From Moheibacter sediminis (GTDB lineage Bacteria; Bacteroidota; Bacteroidia; Flavobacteriales; Weeksellaceae): a stretch of DNA of 64,000 nt. The notes under the pieces are model-generated. The model was not told where the DNA came from and searched no databases. It was given only the letters and a program-made list of their open reading frames with translations. Below, one piece after another: positions 52,787 through 62,458 of the stretch (the first letter of the stretch is position 1; every line of letters starts with the position of its first letter). The DNA lies in the NCBI RefSeq assembly GCF_900176425.1, contig NZ_FWXS01000003.1, positions 62,001 through 126,000 of the forward strand, given 5' to 3'. A program made the position numbers and the translations under genes.

Positions 52787-53296
52787 TTTTGCATAATCCT
52801 TAAATAAATTCAAAGAATCTTTTATCTGTTTGTCCCAAAGCTTGATCAAATTAGGTTGATCTTCCAGGAGAACTTTTTTCGATTTCTGAATTTTATGGAG
52901 TGTCGATGTATATTTTTTGACGGCTTCGGAATATTTGTCTTTTTCGATGACTTTCGCGTCATTCATTCTCTTCATTTCTTTGCGGATTTTCCTTGCGTAC
53001 AATTCAGAAGTATTGAAATGAATTTGTTGAATTTGAAGAATTTCTTCTTTTTTTGAATTGATCCAGGAAGCATCTCTGTCCATCCGGTTGTAAATTGTCA
53101 TTTCCGGAGGCATTCCTTGCACTTGTCTGCTTTGAAAACTGATCATCGTCGATAAATTTACAGGAGAAGCTGAATTTTTAGGTGGAGTTCCTTTAAAATC
53201 AGAAAATTTCAGCGGAGTGGTGGACCATTCCAGATAATCCGGATTTAAATTAAAAGAGAAAAAAGAGATGGATAGAAACAAAACAAATCGAAACAT
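52784..53296 (-). CDS. Exported protein with DUF922-like start, unknown function
   Basis: 170 aa from the ATG at 53296 (a TTG two codons upstream is less likely). Signal peptide MFRFVLFLSISFFSFN, then YLEWSTTPLKFSDFKGTPP, which resembles DUF922 family N-termini, but the rest is helical and charged (IHFNTSELYARKIRKEMKRMND, KKYTSTLHKIQKSKK). The HExxH protease motif of DUF922 is not seen. It follows murF by about 10 bp, so is co-transcribed with it. No function assigned. Confidence 0.65.
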   Translation of the reverse strand: MFRFVLFLSISFFSFNLNPDYLEWSTTPLKFSDFKGTPPKNSASPVNLSTMISFQSRQVQGMPPEMTIYNRMDRDASWINSKKEEILQIQQIHFNTSELYARKIRKEMKRMNDAKVIEKDKYSEAVKKYTSTLHKIQKSKKVLLEDQPNLIKLWDKQIKDSLNLFKDYAK

Positions 53297-53306
53297 AATC
53301 AAATAT

Positions 53307-54596
53307 TTAAATGAATTCTAAAACTTTCTCTAAAGCCATTCCACGAGAACCTTTTATTAGAATAGTTTTATCCTCAATTGGGAAGTTTTTAAAGTAAACT
53401 TCAGCCAGCTCAAGGGAATTGAATTTTGCTAAATTTTCATTTCCATTGGAATCAATTTTACTGAAATAATTTCCAATTAAAAATATATTTTCAAACTGAA
53501 GTTCAATCGCCAGATCTGCGATGCGTTTGTGTTCTTTTTCAGTTTCTTCGCCCAGTTCAAACATATCTCCTAAAATGACAGTTTTTTCGCCTTTTAATTT
53601 TGAAAAATTAAGCAAAGCTGCTTCCATGCTGCTTGGGTTGGCATTGTAAGCATCAAGGATAATTTGTTTGTCTTTCAAATTGATTACCTGCGAACGATTG
53701 TTGTCAGCCTGATAATTTTCAATTCCTGATTTTATGCACTCCAAAGGAACTTCAAATTTCAAACCAATAGCAATGGCTGCAGCCACATTACTCGCATTAT
53801 AATTTCCTACTAGTTTTGATTGGAAAGAAGTTCCTTGGTATCTGATTTCCGGACAATTTCCGGACTTGTTTTCATTGACCTGAAACTGATAATCTGTTTT
53901 ATCGTTTGTGCCAAAAGTGATTCTGTCCAGCCCTTTTGTTAATTCAACTTGCAAAGAATCGTCTGTGTTTACAAATACAGTTTTTTGATTTTCTTTGAGG
54001 TACGTGTAAAGCTCAGATTTACCTTTTATAACACCTTGAATTCCTCCGAACCCTTCTAAATGTGCCTTTCCGAAATTGGTAATATAGCCAAAATCAGGTT
54101 GGGCGATTTCACATAAAAATTCAATTTCTTTCTGGTGATTCGCACCTATTTCCACCACTGCAATTTCATGATTTGAATTAATTGAAAGCAGCGTCAATGG
54201 AACGCCTATGTGATTATTTAAGTTTCCATTGGTTGCAAGAACATTGTATTTTTGACTCAGAACAGCCGTGATTAATTCTTTTGTAGTAGTCTTTCCATTG
54301 CTTCCGGTAAGAGCAATTATCGGAATTTTCAATTGGGAGCGATGGTATTGTGCTAACTTTTGTAATGTTGTCAAAGCATCTTCTACATAATAAATGTAGT
54401 TGCTTTCGTCTTCATATTGTTTTTCATCCACGATGGCAAACGATGCACCTGATGCAATTGCCTGAACGGCAAATTCATTTCCATTGAAATTTGCGCCCTT
54501 CAATGCAAAATAAAGGGATTTTATTGGAATGTTCCTGGTATCGGTAGAAACCTTTCCTGCACGCAGATACAATGAATAGAGCTTTTCTATATTCAT
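53307..54596 (-). CDS. murF: UDP-N-acetylmuramoyl-tripeptide--D-Ala-D-Ala ligase
   Basis: 429 aa. Last cytoplasmic step of peptidoglycan precursor synthesis. ATP loop ALTGSNGKTTTKELITAVL, the NLNNHIGVPLTLL carbamyl-lysine region, EIGANHQKEIEFL, and the DAYNANPSSMEAAL C-terminal domain are all intact. Length normal. It lies just left of gldJ, an arrangement common in flavobacteria. Confidence 0.97.
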   Translation of the reverse strand: MNIEKLYSLYLRAGKVSTDTRNIPIKSLYFALKGANFNGNEFAVQAIASGASFAIVDEKQYEDESNYIYYVEDALTTLQKLAQYHRSQLKIPIIALTGSNGKTTTKELITAVLSQKYNVLATNGNLNNHIGVPLTLLSINSNHEIAVVEIGANHQKEIEFLCEIAQPDFGYITNFGKAHLEGFGGIQGVIKGKSELYTYLKENQKTVFVNTDDSLQVELTKGLDRITFGTNDKTDYQFQVNENKSGNCPEIRYQGTSFQSKLVGNYNASNVAAAIAIGLKFEVPLECIKSGIENYQADNNRSQVINLKDKQIILDAYNANPSSMEAALLNFSKLKGEKTVILGDMFELGEETEKEHKRIADLAIELQFENIFLIGNYFSKIDSNGNENLAKFNSLELAEVYFKNFPIEDKTILIKGSRGMALEKVLEFI

Positions 54597-54613
54597 AAAT
54601 GTAAATGTATAAA

Positions 54614-54653
54614 AAATCCCAACCTGAATTTGAATTCGGATTGGGATTTTTTT
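54614..54653 (-). terminator. Terminator of gldJ
   Basis: AAATCCCAA/TTGGGATTT stem (9 bp) around an inner TGAATT/AATTC hairpin, followed by T on the minus strand; located between gldJ and murF. Confidence 0.75.
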
Positions 54654-54671
54654 ATGTTGTATTAATTCTTT

Positions 54672-56387
54672 TTAAGAACCTCTTTTTGATCTTTTTGATT
54701 CAAATGAACCTTGGTAATCCTGCGCCACACGGAATCCAATCCAGCTTGTAGCTTCGGCTTGGTGAAGGAATCTTCTTTGTCCCGGATCTAACCAGTAGAT
54801 TGGGTCTCTCCAAGAACCTCCTTTTACAACGCGAACTTCGTCGCTGATGTTGGTCGTTCTTTTTTGGTCATCTTTTTCAAGGATAATTCTTCCTTTTTCA
54901 TCTACATAGAATTTTCTTGTAGGTGCGTTGTACATTTCAGAAGTTGTGCTTGCTGAAGAACCTCCGCTTGCAATCATTCCTGAATCACCTGGGATTTCGA
55001 TAACGTTTCCGAGAGAATCCAACATTGTGTTACTTGCACCGCCTCTTCCTTCTTCCTCTACACGAGGGTTAAGTGAAGACATCACGTCACCGTCACGGTA
55101 GTTGATATTGTTTTCTTTAACTTCTTTTTTGTATTGTCCTGGAAGTGATTTGTAAACTAAACTTCCACTGTTTAAAGTGTCAAATTCGATGTCATCTTCA
55201 AATTTCTCAAATCCTCCATTTGAATTATCGATAGTTGTTTCGTAAACATTTCCACGGAAATAGTTGAAATCATTTGCTTCATCATCTATGATAGGACGGT
55301 AAACATCAGCAGTCCACTCAGCTACGTTTCCATACATTCCGTAAACACCAAATTCATTTGACTGGAATTTTCTTACATCACTTGTGATCGCTGAGCCATC
55401 ATTTCCGTATCCACCGATACCTGAATAATCACCACGTCCGATTTTGAAGTTCGCCATAAACTGCCCGCGATTTCTTCCTTTTTCTCCTCTTAGCTCATTT
55501 TGAACAACACTTTTTCCTTTATATTCGTTGTACTCTCTATCAGCTGGTAAAGCCAATGCAGCGTATTCCCATTCTGCTTCGGTAGGCAATCTGAATGGTG
55601 TGACTTCCAATGCGGTGGTAGAACGGTTTGCTTTTTGAACTCTGGAATTAGTTGATTTGATCATTGTTTGCTTAGCAAGTTTTGTAGTGTCAATGGCCTC
55701 GCTTACATTACTATCGCTATTTTTATAAGATTCTGCATCAAAATATTTAGAACCGTAATTATATTCTTCATTTGAATAATAATCTTTGCTCAAAATTCCT
55801 TTTTTGATTAGCTCAAATTCATTTGCTCTATCGGTTAACCAATCACAATAGTTGCTAGCTTGCAGCCAGGTAACACCTACGACAGGGTAATGACTGAATT
55901 CTGGAGAAAACAAATAAGTTTCATTATCGAAATCATTTCGAGAAAGCTTATTGTTAAAAACTTCAGGATTTGGTAATGAGCCTTCGTAAATGTGTTTGTA
56001 TTGTTGTTCTTCCGGTGGAAAAACAACTTTTAACCAAGTGAGGTATTCTCTGTAATGGTAATTAGTAGTCTCAGTTTCACCCATAAAAAATGAACGAACC
56101 TGCATACGTTTTGGAGAATTGTTCCAATCGTGCATTACGTCATCTTTTACAAGTCCCATCGTAAAAGAACCTCCTTCGATGTAAACCATCCCCGGCCATG
56201 CTTTTACATTTGGCTTTTTCTTTCCTGAAAAGAAAAAACCTTTTGGGTCATTTGGCTTCCAGCCTGTTATGCTGTTTGAATTTTTGGTGCCTCCACCTTT
56301 TTTTCTGCCGCTGCCTCCACCACAACTGGTCAATAAGGTAACCGAAATTGTTACTAAAAGAATTGCTAAAATCCTACCCTTGTTCAT
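54672..56387 (-). CDS. gldJ: Gliding-motility / T9SS lipoprotein GldJ
   Basis: About 571 aa. Lipobox at LLTSC (Cys22 from the second Met). A sulfatase-modifying-enzyme-like fold spans the middle (VYIEGGSFTMG; VGVTWLQASNYCDWL; RLPTEAEWEYAAL) and ends ...VVKGGSWRDPIYWLDPGQRRFL, typical of GldJ/GldK. Needed for stable GldK and T9SS function in flavobacteria. Start placed at MNKGRILAILL; an ATG 7 codons earlier (56408) is possible. Divergent from porU, with the T9SS genes beside it. Confidence 0.95.
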   Translation of the reverse strand: MNKGRILAILLVTISVTLLTSCGGGSGRKKGGGTKNSNSITGWKPNDPKGFFFSGKKKPNVKAWPGMVYIEGGSFTMGLVKDDVMHDWNNSPKRMQVRSFFMGETETTNYHYREYLTWLKVVFPPEEQQYKHIYEGSLPNPEVFNNKLSRNDFDNETYLFSPEFSHYPVVGVTWLQASNYCDWLTDRANEFELIKKGILSKDYYSNEEYNYGSKYFDAESYKNSDSNVSEAIDTTKLAKQTMIKSTNSRVQKANRSTTALEVTPFRLPTEAEWEYAALALPADREYNEYKGKSVVQNELRGEKGRNRGQFMANFKIGRGDYSGIGGYGNDGSAITSDVRKFQSNEFGVYGMYGNVAEWTADVYRPIIDDEANDFNYFRGNVYETTIDNSNGGFEKFEDDIEFDTLNSGSLVYKSLPGQYKKEVKENNINYRDGDVMSSLNPRVEEEGRGGASNTMLDSLGNVIEIPGDSGMIASGGSSASTTSEMYNAPTRKFYVDEKGRIILEKDDQKRTTNISDEVRVVKGGSWRDPIYWLDPGQRRFLHQAEATSWIGFRVAQDYQGSFESKRSKRGS

Positions 56388-56516
56388 ATTCTTTATATGT
56401 TGTTTCAAAAAGTTTTTTCAAAATTCGATTTGCAAATAAAAACATTTCCGTTGAATTCACAAAGTTTGTCTTGCCTATCTTTAACGGGCTTATTGTTTTT
56501 TTATTGTAGGATAGAA

Positions 56517-56524
56517 TATATTTG
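56517..56524 (+). promoter_or_regulatory. Candidate -7 element of porU
   Basis: TATATTTG matches TAnnTTTG and overlaps the upstream in-frame TTG at 56522, which supports the ATG at 56546 as the start. Confidence 0.5.
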
Positions 56525-56545
56525 TCAAATTATCGTTTACAAAAG

Positions 56546-59500
56546 ATGAAAAATACCCTGCTTTTTCTTTTTATAAGTACTTTCTTTACCCTGAATGCTC
56601 AGACTATTAATATAGAATGGGATGGCGCTAAAGCGCATAGCGTTGACTATGACACTAATGTTAATTTACCTTTTTTTAATAATAAAGGATATTCGGTTAT
56701 CAATAATGTGCCTATGTTCATGCATTTGGAAAAGGTTGCAGGAATGGGAAAAGTCACTATTGAAAACATACAATATACTTCTCTTAATTCTTCAGAAAGA
56801 GGGCAATTGAATATAAATGAAATCCCACCTACATTAGGATATGATGCAAGAATTCAGAAAGGGGGAGATGAATATTCTTTGACGGTAAGCATGGTTCCTT
56901 TTGTGAGAGAAGGAAATCAAATTAAAAAAGTAACTTCTTTTCAAATTGTCAGTCAACAGGGAGTTCCACCGGATTATCAACCGGAAGAAACTTATGATCC
57001 TGCAACTCAAAGTGTTTTGAGGGTAGGGAATTGGTACAAGATTAAAATTAAGAAATCCGGGATTTTTCGAATAGACAGGGCATTTTTTACACAAAATGGA
57101 ATTCCAACTAATTTTGATCCCAGGACTCTTAAGATATATGGAAATGGCGGGAAGATGCTCAATGAAAATCCCGGTGATTTCAGATATGGGGCATTGCAGG
57201 AAAATGCAATTCAGTTCAACGGAGAAGAAGACGGCAGCTTTGATAGTGGAGATGTTATCCTTTTTTATGCACAAGGACCTCATGATTGGAATAGAAAAAA
57301 TAATAGTACACTGACAAATTTAAGCCATAGGTTTAATGTGTATTCTGATGAGGCGTATTATTTTATAACATTTGGGGGGCAAAACGGAAAAAGAGTTCAG
57401 AATGTTGAGATTCCCGGAAGTCCAACTCAGACTTTTAACCAATACCATGAATATGTATTTCATGAAAAGGATTCAATCAATTTAAATCAAATCGGAAGAC
57501 AATGGGGTGGTGAAATGTTTAATTTGGAACCTTCTCAAAATTTTGTTTTGACAGGCAATGGATCACCCGTCGGAGAAGTTGTAGCTAAATATCAGCTTCT
57601 TGGGCAGTTTGCAAACAGTTCAACTTATTCAGTTTTGTTAAATGGAGCCTCTGTAGGAGGAGGTCCATTTACAGCTGGTAGTTTCATTCAAAGAAATGGA
57701 CAGAGTGTAGTACCTGCCGGTGGAAATGTTTTTACATTTAATGTTACAGTTGAAAATGGAAACCCAAATGCATTAATATTTTTAGATTATTTAGAAGTCA
57801 AATATTTAGCTAATTTGTCCTTTAATGGAAGCCAAATGAAATTTAGACGACTTGAAAATTTAAATGATGGCAATGTATATGGCTTTTCAATTTCAGGAGC
57901 TCAAAAAGTTTGGAATATCTCTGACATTACAACTGCTGCCAATATTACTAATGCTGGCGGGATTTATAAATACCAATCTACAAGCCCTTATTTTTTGAAT
58001 GAATTTATTGCTTTTAATGAATCATCAGCATTAACTGAAATAGAGTATTCCGGTTCTGTGGTAAATCAAAATATAAGAGCACTAAGCGATATCGATTATG
58101 CAATTGTAGTACATCCCGATTATTTATCAGAAGCATCAAGACTTGCAAATTTTAGACAGACACACGATGGTGTAAAAGTCGCGGTAGTTACAACCGAACA
58201 GGTTTATAATGACTTTTCTTCAGGAGCACAAGATATATCTGCTATCAGAGATTTCTTTAAGCATTTGAGAGACAATGGAAATCCTCTGAAATATACGTTG
58301 CTCTTTGGTGGGGCTTCATATGATTTTAAAAATAGGATTGTAAATAACAGTCATTTCGTTCCTTCCTATCAAAGCATGATATCAAATGGTTTATCTGCAG
58401 AGGGAGAGCCTAATTCTTATGTGACAGACGATTTTTTTACCATGTTAGATGATACTGATGTGGTTGTGCCATTAGTTGTAATGGGTAATGATAATAACTA
58501 TCTGGATTATTTCAATAATGGTGCTCCCCAAATGGATGTAGCCGTAGGTAGGATGCCGGCTCACAATCAGACAGAGGCAAGAGTCATGGTAGATAAAACA
58601 ATTGCTTACTACAACAAGCAACCAAATCAGGGGACATCTTTTGGGGATTGGAAAACTAAATTCCATTTGGTTGTTGATGATGATGATCCCGGTCCGCTAA
58701 ATGCATTTCACACACTTATAGAATCTACTTCAGCGCAATTTATACAAAACAATATATCCTATGCTACGGTTAGGAAATTATATTTTGATGCCTTTCCTGC
58801 AACGGGAACCTCGGGAGGGCAAAGATATCCCCAAGTAAATCAAGGTATAGCCAATGCATTTGATCTAGGGAGTGCACTGATTGTTTATTTCGGACATGGC
58901 GGCCCTCGAAGCTGGTCTCAGGAAAGGGTAATTACTTATGAAGAAATTAATAATTTCTCTAATTTTACAGGTCTTTATTCCAGATTACCCGTTGTACTTA
59001 CAATAACATGCGATTTTACAGTATGGGATGTTCCTGAAATTGCCTCTGCAGGTACATATATGTATAAAAATCCGACAGGAGGTGCTGTGGCAATGATTAC
59101 AACTAGCCGTCCGATTGCTACTACCTATGGAAAAGGTTTTAATGAACCTATAGTTGAAAAATTGCTGGAGATCGATGGCAAATCCTATCTTTCAATAGGA
59201 GAAGGTTTGAGAGATGCAAAAGTAAACTATAATGGTCCAGGTTCTGGAGTAAATCATTATAGTGTAAACTTGCTGGGTGATCCAATGCTTTCTATTACAC
59301 GTCCGCCAAGAGACATTAGAATTACAAAAATCAATGGAGAAGATGCCGCAACTTTTACAGGACTTTTACGCGCGCTGGATTTTGTAGAAATTGAAGGCGA
59401 AGTATTGAATGAAAATGGAACATCAAAAGATGTTTCTTTCAACGGCAAGGCAAATGCCACATTGTTTGATAAACCTCTCAATAAAACCACTTTGAATAAT

Positions 59501-60448
59501 GACGGAAATATAGACGTATTGAATTACCAGGAACAAGTAAGTGCCATATTTAAAGGTGGAACAAATGTAAATAATGGCGATTTCAAATTCCAGTTTTACG
59601 TTCCTAAAGACATTAATTATGAAATCGGAAACGGTAAATTAGTTGTGTATGCGCACAACAATGTGACAGATGCCGTGACCACCAAAATAGTAAGAGTAGG
59701 TGACCAAAATCCAAATGGTTTAGATGATGACAATGGACCTGCAATCGGATTGTATATGAATAATTTAAATTTCGTAGATGGCGGAATTACAGACCGTGAC
59801 CCTTATATATTGGCTTGTTTGGTTGACAGTACAGGAATCAATACAAGTGGAGTTGCAATCGGTCACGACATTACCGGAGTGCTTGATGGAAATGTCGAAG
59901 GAACTTATGTCTTGAATGAATATTATGAAGGTGGTGATAACAATCCTTGTACCAATCCACAAGTTCTGGACTATCAGAAAGGACAAGTCATGTATAAATT
60001 AAGCCGCCTGGCTTTGGGCAGCCATCAGATTGTATTCAAAGCATGGGACATCAACAATAATTCATCCGAACAAACGTTAGATTTCGTAGTGATGGAAGAT
60101 GGCTCCGACCATATCTATATTGACAAATTGTTGAACTGGCCCAACCCTTTTACCAATCAGACTTATTTCCATTTTGAACACAATTGTGATTCAGAATTAG
60201 ATGTCATGGTACAGATTTTTACAATCTCAGGTAAATTAGTGAAAACTATAAGACAACCCGTTTCAGCAGAGCCTTGGCGTGAAGGTTACAGGACAGGGAG
60301 ATTTGCAATTCCTTGGGATGGATTAGACGATTTTGGCGATAAAATCGGAAAAGGAGTGTATATTTACCGCGTCACAGTACGAGGTGTAGATTCTGAACTA
60401 TGCAAAGGTTCAGCTACCGCAATAGAAAAATTAGTGATATTAAAATAA
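56546..60448 (+). CDS. porU: T9SS signal peptidase/sortase PorU (C25 family)
   Basis: 1300 aa. Signal peptide MKNTLLFLFISTFFTLNAQ. Gingipain-type C25 peptidase domain with catalytic His784 in YFGHGGPRSW and Cys822 in LTITCDFTVWD. Following beta domains and a T9SS C-terminal segment ending GVYIYRVTVRG ... IEKLVILK. It removes the C-terminal sorting domain of secreted clients and attaches them to A-LPS. Length and order (porU then porV) fit the family. porV begins 7 bp downstream. Confidence 0.96.
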   Translation: MKNTLLFLFISTFFTLNAQTINIEWDGAKAHSVDYDTNVNLPFFNNKGYSVINNVPMFMHLEKVAGMGKVTIENIQYTSLNSSERGQLNINEIPPTLGYDARIQKGGDEYSLTVSMVPFVREGNQIKKVTSFQIVSQQGVPPDYQPEETYDPATQSVLRVGNWYKIKIKKSGIFRIDRAFFTQNGIPTNFDPRTLKIYGNGGKMLNENPGDFRYGALQENAIQFNGEEDGSFDSGDVILFYAQGPHDWNRKNNSTLTNLSHRFNVYSDEAYYFITFGGQNGKRVQNVEIPGSPTQTFNQYHEYVFHEKDSINLNQIGRQWGGEMFNLEPSQNFVLTGNGSPVGEVVAKYQLLGQFANSSTYSVLLNGASVGGGPFTAGSFIQRNGQSVVPAGGNVFTFNVTVENGNPNALIFLDYLEVKYLANLSFNGSQMKFRRLENLNDGNVYGFSISGAQKVWNISDITTAANITNAGGIYKYQSTSPYFLNEFIAFNESSALTEIEYSGSVVNQNIRALSDIDYAIVVHPDYLSEASRLANFRQTHDGVKVAVVTTEQVYNDFSSGAQDISAIRDFFKHLRDNGNPLKYTLLFGGASYDFKNRIVNNSHFVPSYQSMISNGLSAEGEPNSYVTDDFFTMLDDTDVVVPLVVMGNDNNYLDYFNNGAPQMDVAVGRMPAHNQTEARVMVDKTIAYYNKQPNQGTSFGDWKTKFHLVVDDDDPGPLNAFHTLIESTSAQFIQNNISYATVRKLYFDAFPATGTSGGQRYPQVNQGIANAFDLGSALIVYFGHGGPRSWSQERVITYEEINNFSNFTGLYSRLPVVLTITCDFTVWDVPEIASAGTYMYKNPTGGAVAMITTSRPIATTYGKGFNEPIVEKLLEIDGKSYLSIGEGLRDAKVNYNGPGSGVNHYSVNLLGDPMLSITRPPRDIRITKINGEDAATFTGLLRALDFVEIEGEVLNENGTSKDVSFNGKANATLFDKPLNKTTLNNDGNIDVLNYQEQVSAIFKGGTNVNNGDFKFQFYVPKDINYEIGNGKLVVYAHNNVTDAVTTKIVRVGDQNPNGLDDDNGPAIGLYMNNLNFVDGGITDRDPYILACLVDSTGINTSGVAIGHDITGVLDGNVEGTYVLNEYYEGGDNNPCTNPQVLDYQKGQVMYKLSRLALGSHQIVFKAWDINNNSSEQTLDFVVMEDGSDHIYIDKLLNWPNPFTNQTYFHFEHNCDSELDVMVQIFTISGKLVKTIRQPVSAEPWREGYRTGRFAIPWDGLDDFGDKIGKGVYIYRVTVRGVDSELCKGSATAIEKLVILK

Positions 60449-60455
60449 ACAGAAC

Positions 60456-61634
60456 ATGATGATGAAAAAAATTTCGATTGGATGTTTACTGCTTCTGTCA
60501 GTATTCACATTTGCACAAGAACAGCCCAACCCTGTCCTTACTGGTGCACCATTCTTAAGAGTTTCACCGGATGCACGTGCAGGTGCATTAGGAGATATGG
60601 GAGCAGCAACTTCTGCTGATGGTTTCTCCCAATATTGGAACCCTGCAAAATACGCATTCAGCAAAAGTTATTCAGGAATTGCCGTTTCCTACACACCATA
60701 CATGAGCGGTATTACCGATGATGTATTCTTATTAAATGCTTCTTATTATACCTTTTTAGGTCAGGAAGAAAGAAGTACTTTATCAGCCAGTATTTATTAT
60801 TTCAATATTGGTGAAATTGATTTGACTGAATTGATTGGTAACCAAATTGTAAATACAGGTATTGCAAAACCAAACGAATTCTCGATAGACTTATCTTATG
60901 GTTTGAGATTGACAGATACTTACAGTATGGCGGTTACAGGTCGATTTATCCGTTCGGATTTGTTTAACAACATAGACGACGGTACGGTACAGCCGGCAAA
61001 TACATTTGCGGTTGACGTTTCCGGTTTCTACCAGACACCCCGTCACAGCTGGAACAGTTTCGAAGGTCGTGCCCGTGCAGGTTTCAACATCAGCAACATA
61101 GGACCAAAATTAGATTATTCCAACAATGAAGACAATGCAGCTTATTTACCAACCAACTTCAGATTGGGTGTAGGTTACGATTTCTTATTGGATGAGTACA
61201 ATACAGTAGCGGTGACTTTGGAAACAAATAAACTTTTGGTTCCAACACCAACTTATGACGTAGATGAAAACGGAGTTGAAATTCCGGGAACAAGACGTAT
61301 TCCTAACAAGGGAGTTGTAGAAGGTATGTTTAGTTCATTTGGTGATGCGCCGGGTGGGTTTTCTGAAGAAATTAAAGAATTTACTTGGGCAGCCTCTGCT
61401 GAATATTCTTACAACGATGTATTATTCATCCGTGGTGGTTATTTCCACGAAAGCATGATGAAAGGAGATCGTCAGCATTTGACCTTAGGAGCAGGGTTGA
61501 AATACAATTCATTCGGGATTGATTTCTCTTACCTGATTCCGATGTCAGATACCAACAATGCTTTGGAAAATACCCTTCGTTTTGGCCTTACTTGGGACTT
61601 CGGAGGTGAAACCGACAATACAAACGATTGGTAA
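60456..61634 (+). CDS. porV: Outer-membrane protein PorV (LptO)
   Basis: 392 aa. Signal peptide MMMKKISIGCLLLLSVFTFAQ. FadL-like 14-strand barrel with the PorV signature APFLRVSPDARAGALGDMGAATS and SQYWNPAKYAF. Shuttles T9SS clients from the translocon to PorU. Adjacent and co-transcribed with porU. Ends ...LRFGLTWDFGGETDN. Confidence 0.97.
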   Translation: MMMKKISIGCLLLLSVFTFAQEQPNPVLTGAPFLRVSPDARAGALGDMGAATSADGFSQYWNPAKYAFSKSYSGIAVSYTPYMSGITDDVFLLNASYYTFLGQEERSTLSASIYYFNIGEIDLTELIGNQIVNTGIAKPNEFSIDLSYGLRLTDTYSMAVTGRFIRSDLFNNIDDGTVQPANTFAVDVSGFYQTPRHSWNSFEGRARAGFNISNIGPKLDYSNNEDNAAYLPTNFRLGVGYDFLLDEYNTVAVTLETNKLLVPTPTYDVDENGVEIPGTRRIPNKGVVEGMFSSFGDAPGGFSEEIKEFTWAASAEYSYNDVLFIRGGYFHESMMKGDRQHLTLGAGLKYNSFGIDFSYLIPMSDTNNALENTLRFGLTWDFGGETDNTNDW

Positions 61635-61660
61635 TTTTTAATAATTATATTTAATTCTGG

Positions 61661-61692
61661 AAAGCCTGAACAGATTAATGTTCAGGCTTTTT
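61661..61692 (+). terminator. Terminator after porV
   Basis: AAAGCCTGAACA/TGTTCAGGCTTT, perfect 12-bp stem with a 6-nt loop, then T residues. Confidence 0.85.
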
Positions 61693-61776
61693 CAATGCAT
61701 GATGCTAAGTTTTAATTTGGACCGAAAACATTATTTCTAAAAATTATACTTAACTTTAATTTAATATTGGGTTAAT

Positions 61777-61784
61777 TATCTTTG
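61777..61784 (+). promoter_or_regulatory. Candidate -7 element of the phosphate genes
   Basis: TATCTTTG matches TAnnTTTG, 22 nt before the DUF47 start codon at 61806. Confidence 0.45.
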
Positions 61785-61805
61785 CACCGCATTTAAAAAT
61801 GAAGT

Positions 61806-62450
61806 ATGTCAGTAAATAAATTTTTACAATTTTTAGTTCCTAAGGACAAAAAATTCTTCCCACTTTTTCATGAATTAGCTCAAGTCCTTGTAGATATGGG
61901 TGTAACACTACACGAAGCTGTGAATGTAAAAGCACCGGAAAGAGAAGTTTTCTTTGCTAAAGTAAAAAAACTGGAAGAAAAAAGTGAAAAGTTAACACAC
62001 CAGATTAACTTAGAAGTTAGTAAAAATTTCCTTACACCATTTGACCGCGAAGATATCTATGCTTTGGCCAATAAAATGAATGATGTAACCGATTTCATCG
62101 ATGCAAGTGCAAGCCGTATGCAGCTTTATCAGGTAGAAAAAGTAAAAAAATCTATCCGAAAAATGACTGAAGCAAACTTAGAAGCTTGTCAGAATATCCA
62201 GGAAGCATTGTTTTCTTTGGAGAATTCTAAGGATTTGAAAAATGTATTCAAATGTTGTGAGCGAATCAACAAATTGGAAAACAAAGTTGACAACATCTAT
62301 GATAAAGAGATTTTTGAAATATTTGACCAATACGAAAACGTAAAAGAAATCATCATCTACAAAGAAGTATTTTCTGCATTGGAAACTACAACCGACAAAT
62401 GTAAAGATGTTGCAGACGTTTTGGAATCTATTGCAGTTAAACACTCTTAA
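61806..62450 (+). CDS. DUF47 family protein (PhoU-like, PiT partner)
   Basis: 214 aa, all helical, PhoU-like domain: FLVPKDKKFFPLFHELAQVL, LTHQINLEVSKNFLTPFDREDIYALANKMNDVTDFIDASASRM. Cytosolic. The pit-type transporter gene follows by 8 bp, the usual pairing; it probably regulates that transporter. Confidence 0.93.
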   Translation: MSVNKFLQFLVPKDKKFFPLFHELAQVLVDMGVTLHEAVNVKAPEREVFFAKVKKLEEKSEKLTHQINLEVSKNFLTPFDREDIYALANKMNDVTDFIDASASRMQLYQVEKVKKSIRKMTEANLEACQNIQEALFSLENSKDLKNVFKCCERINKLENKVDNIYDKEIFEIFDQYENVKEIIIYKEVFSALETTTDKCKDVADVLESIAVKHS

Positions 62451-62458
62451 TTTACAAA

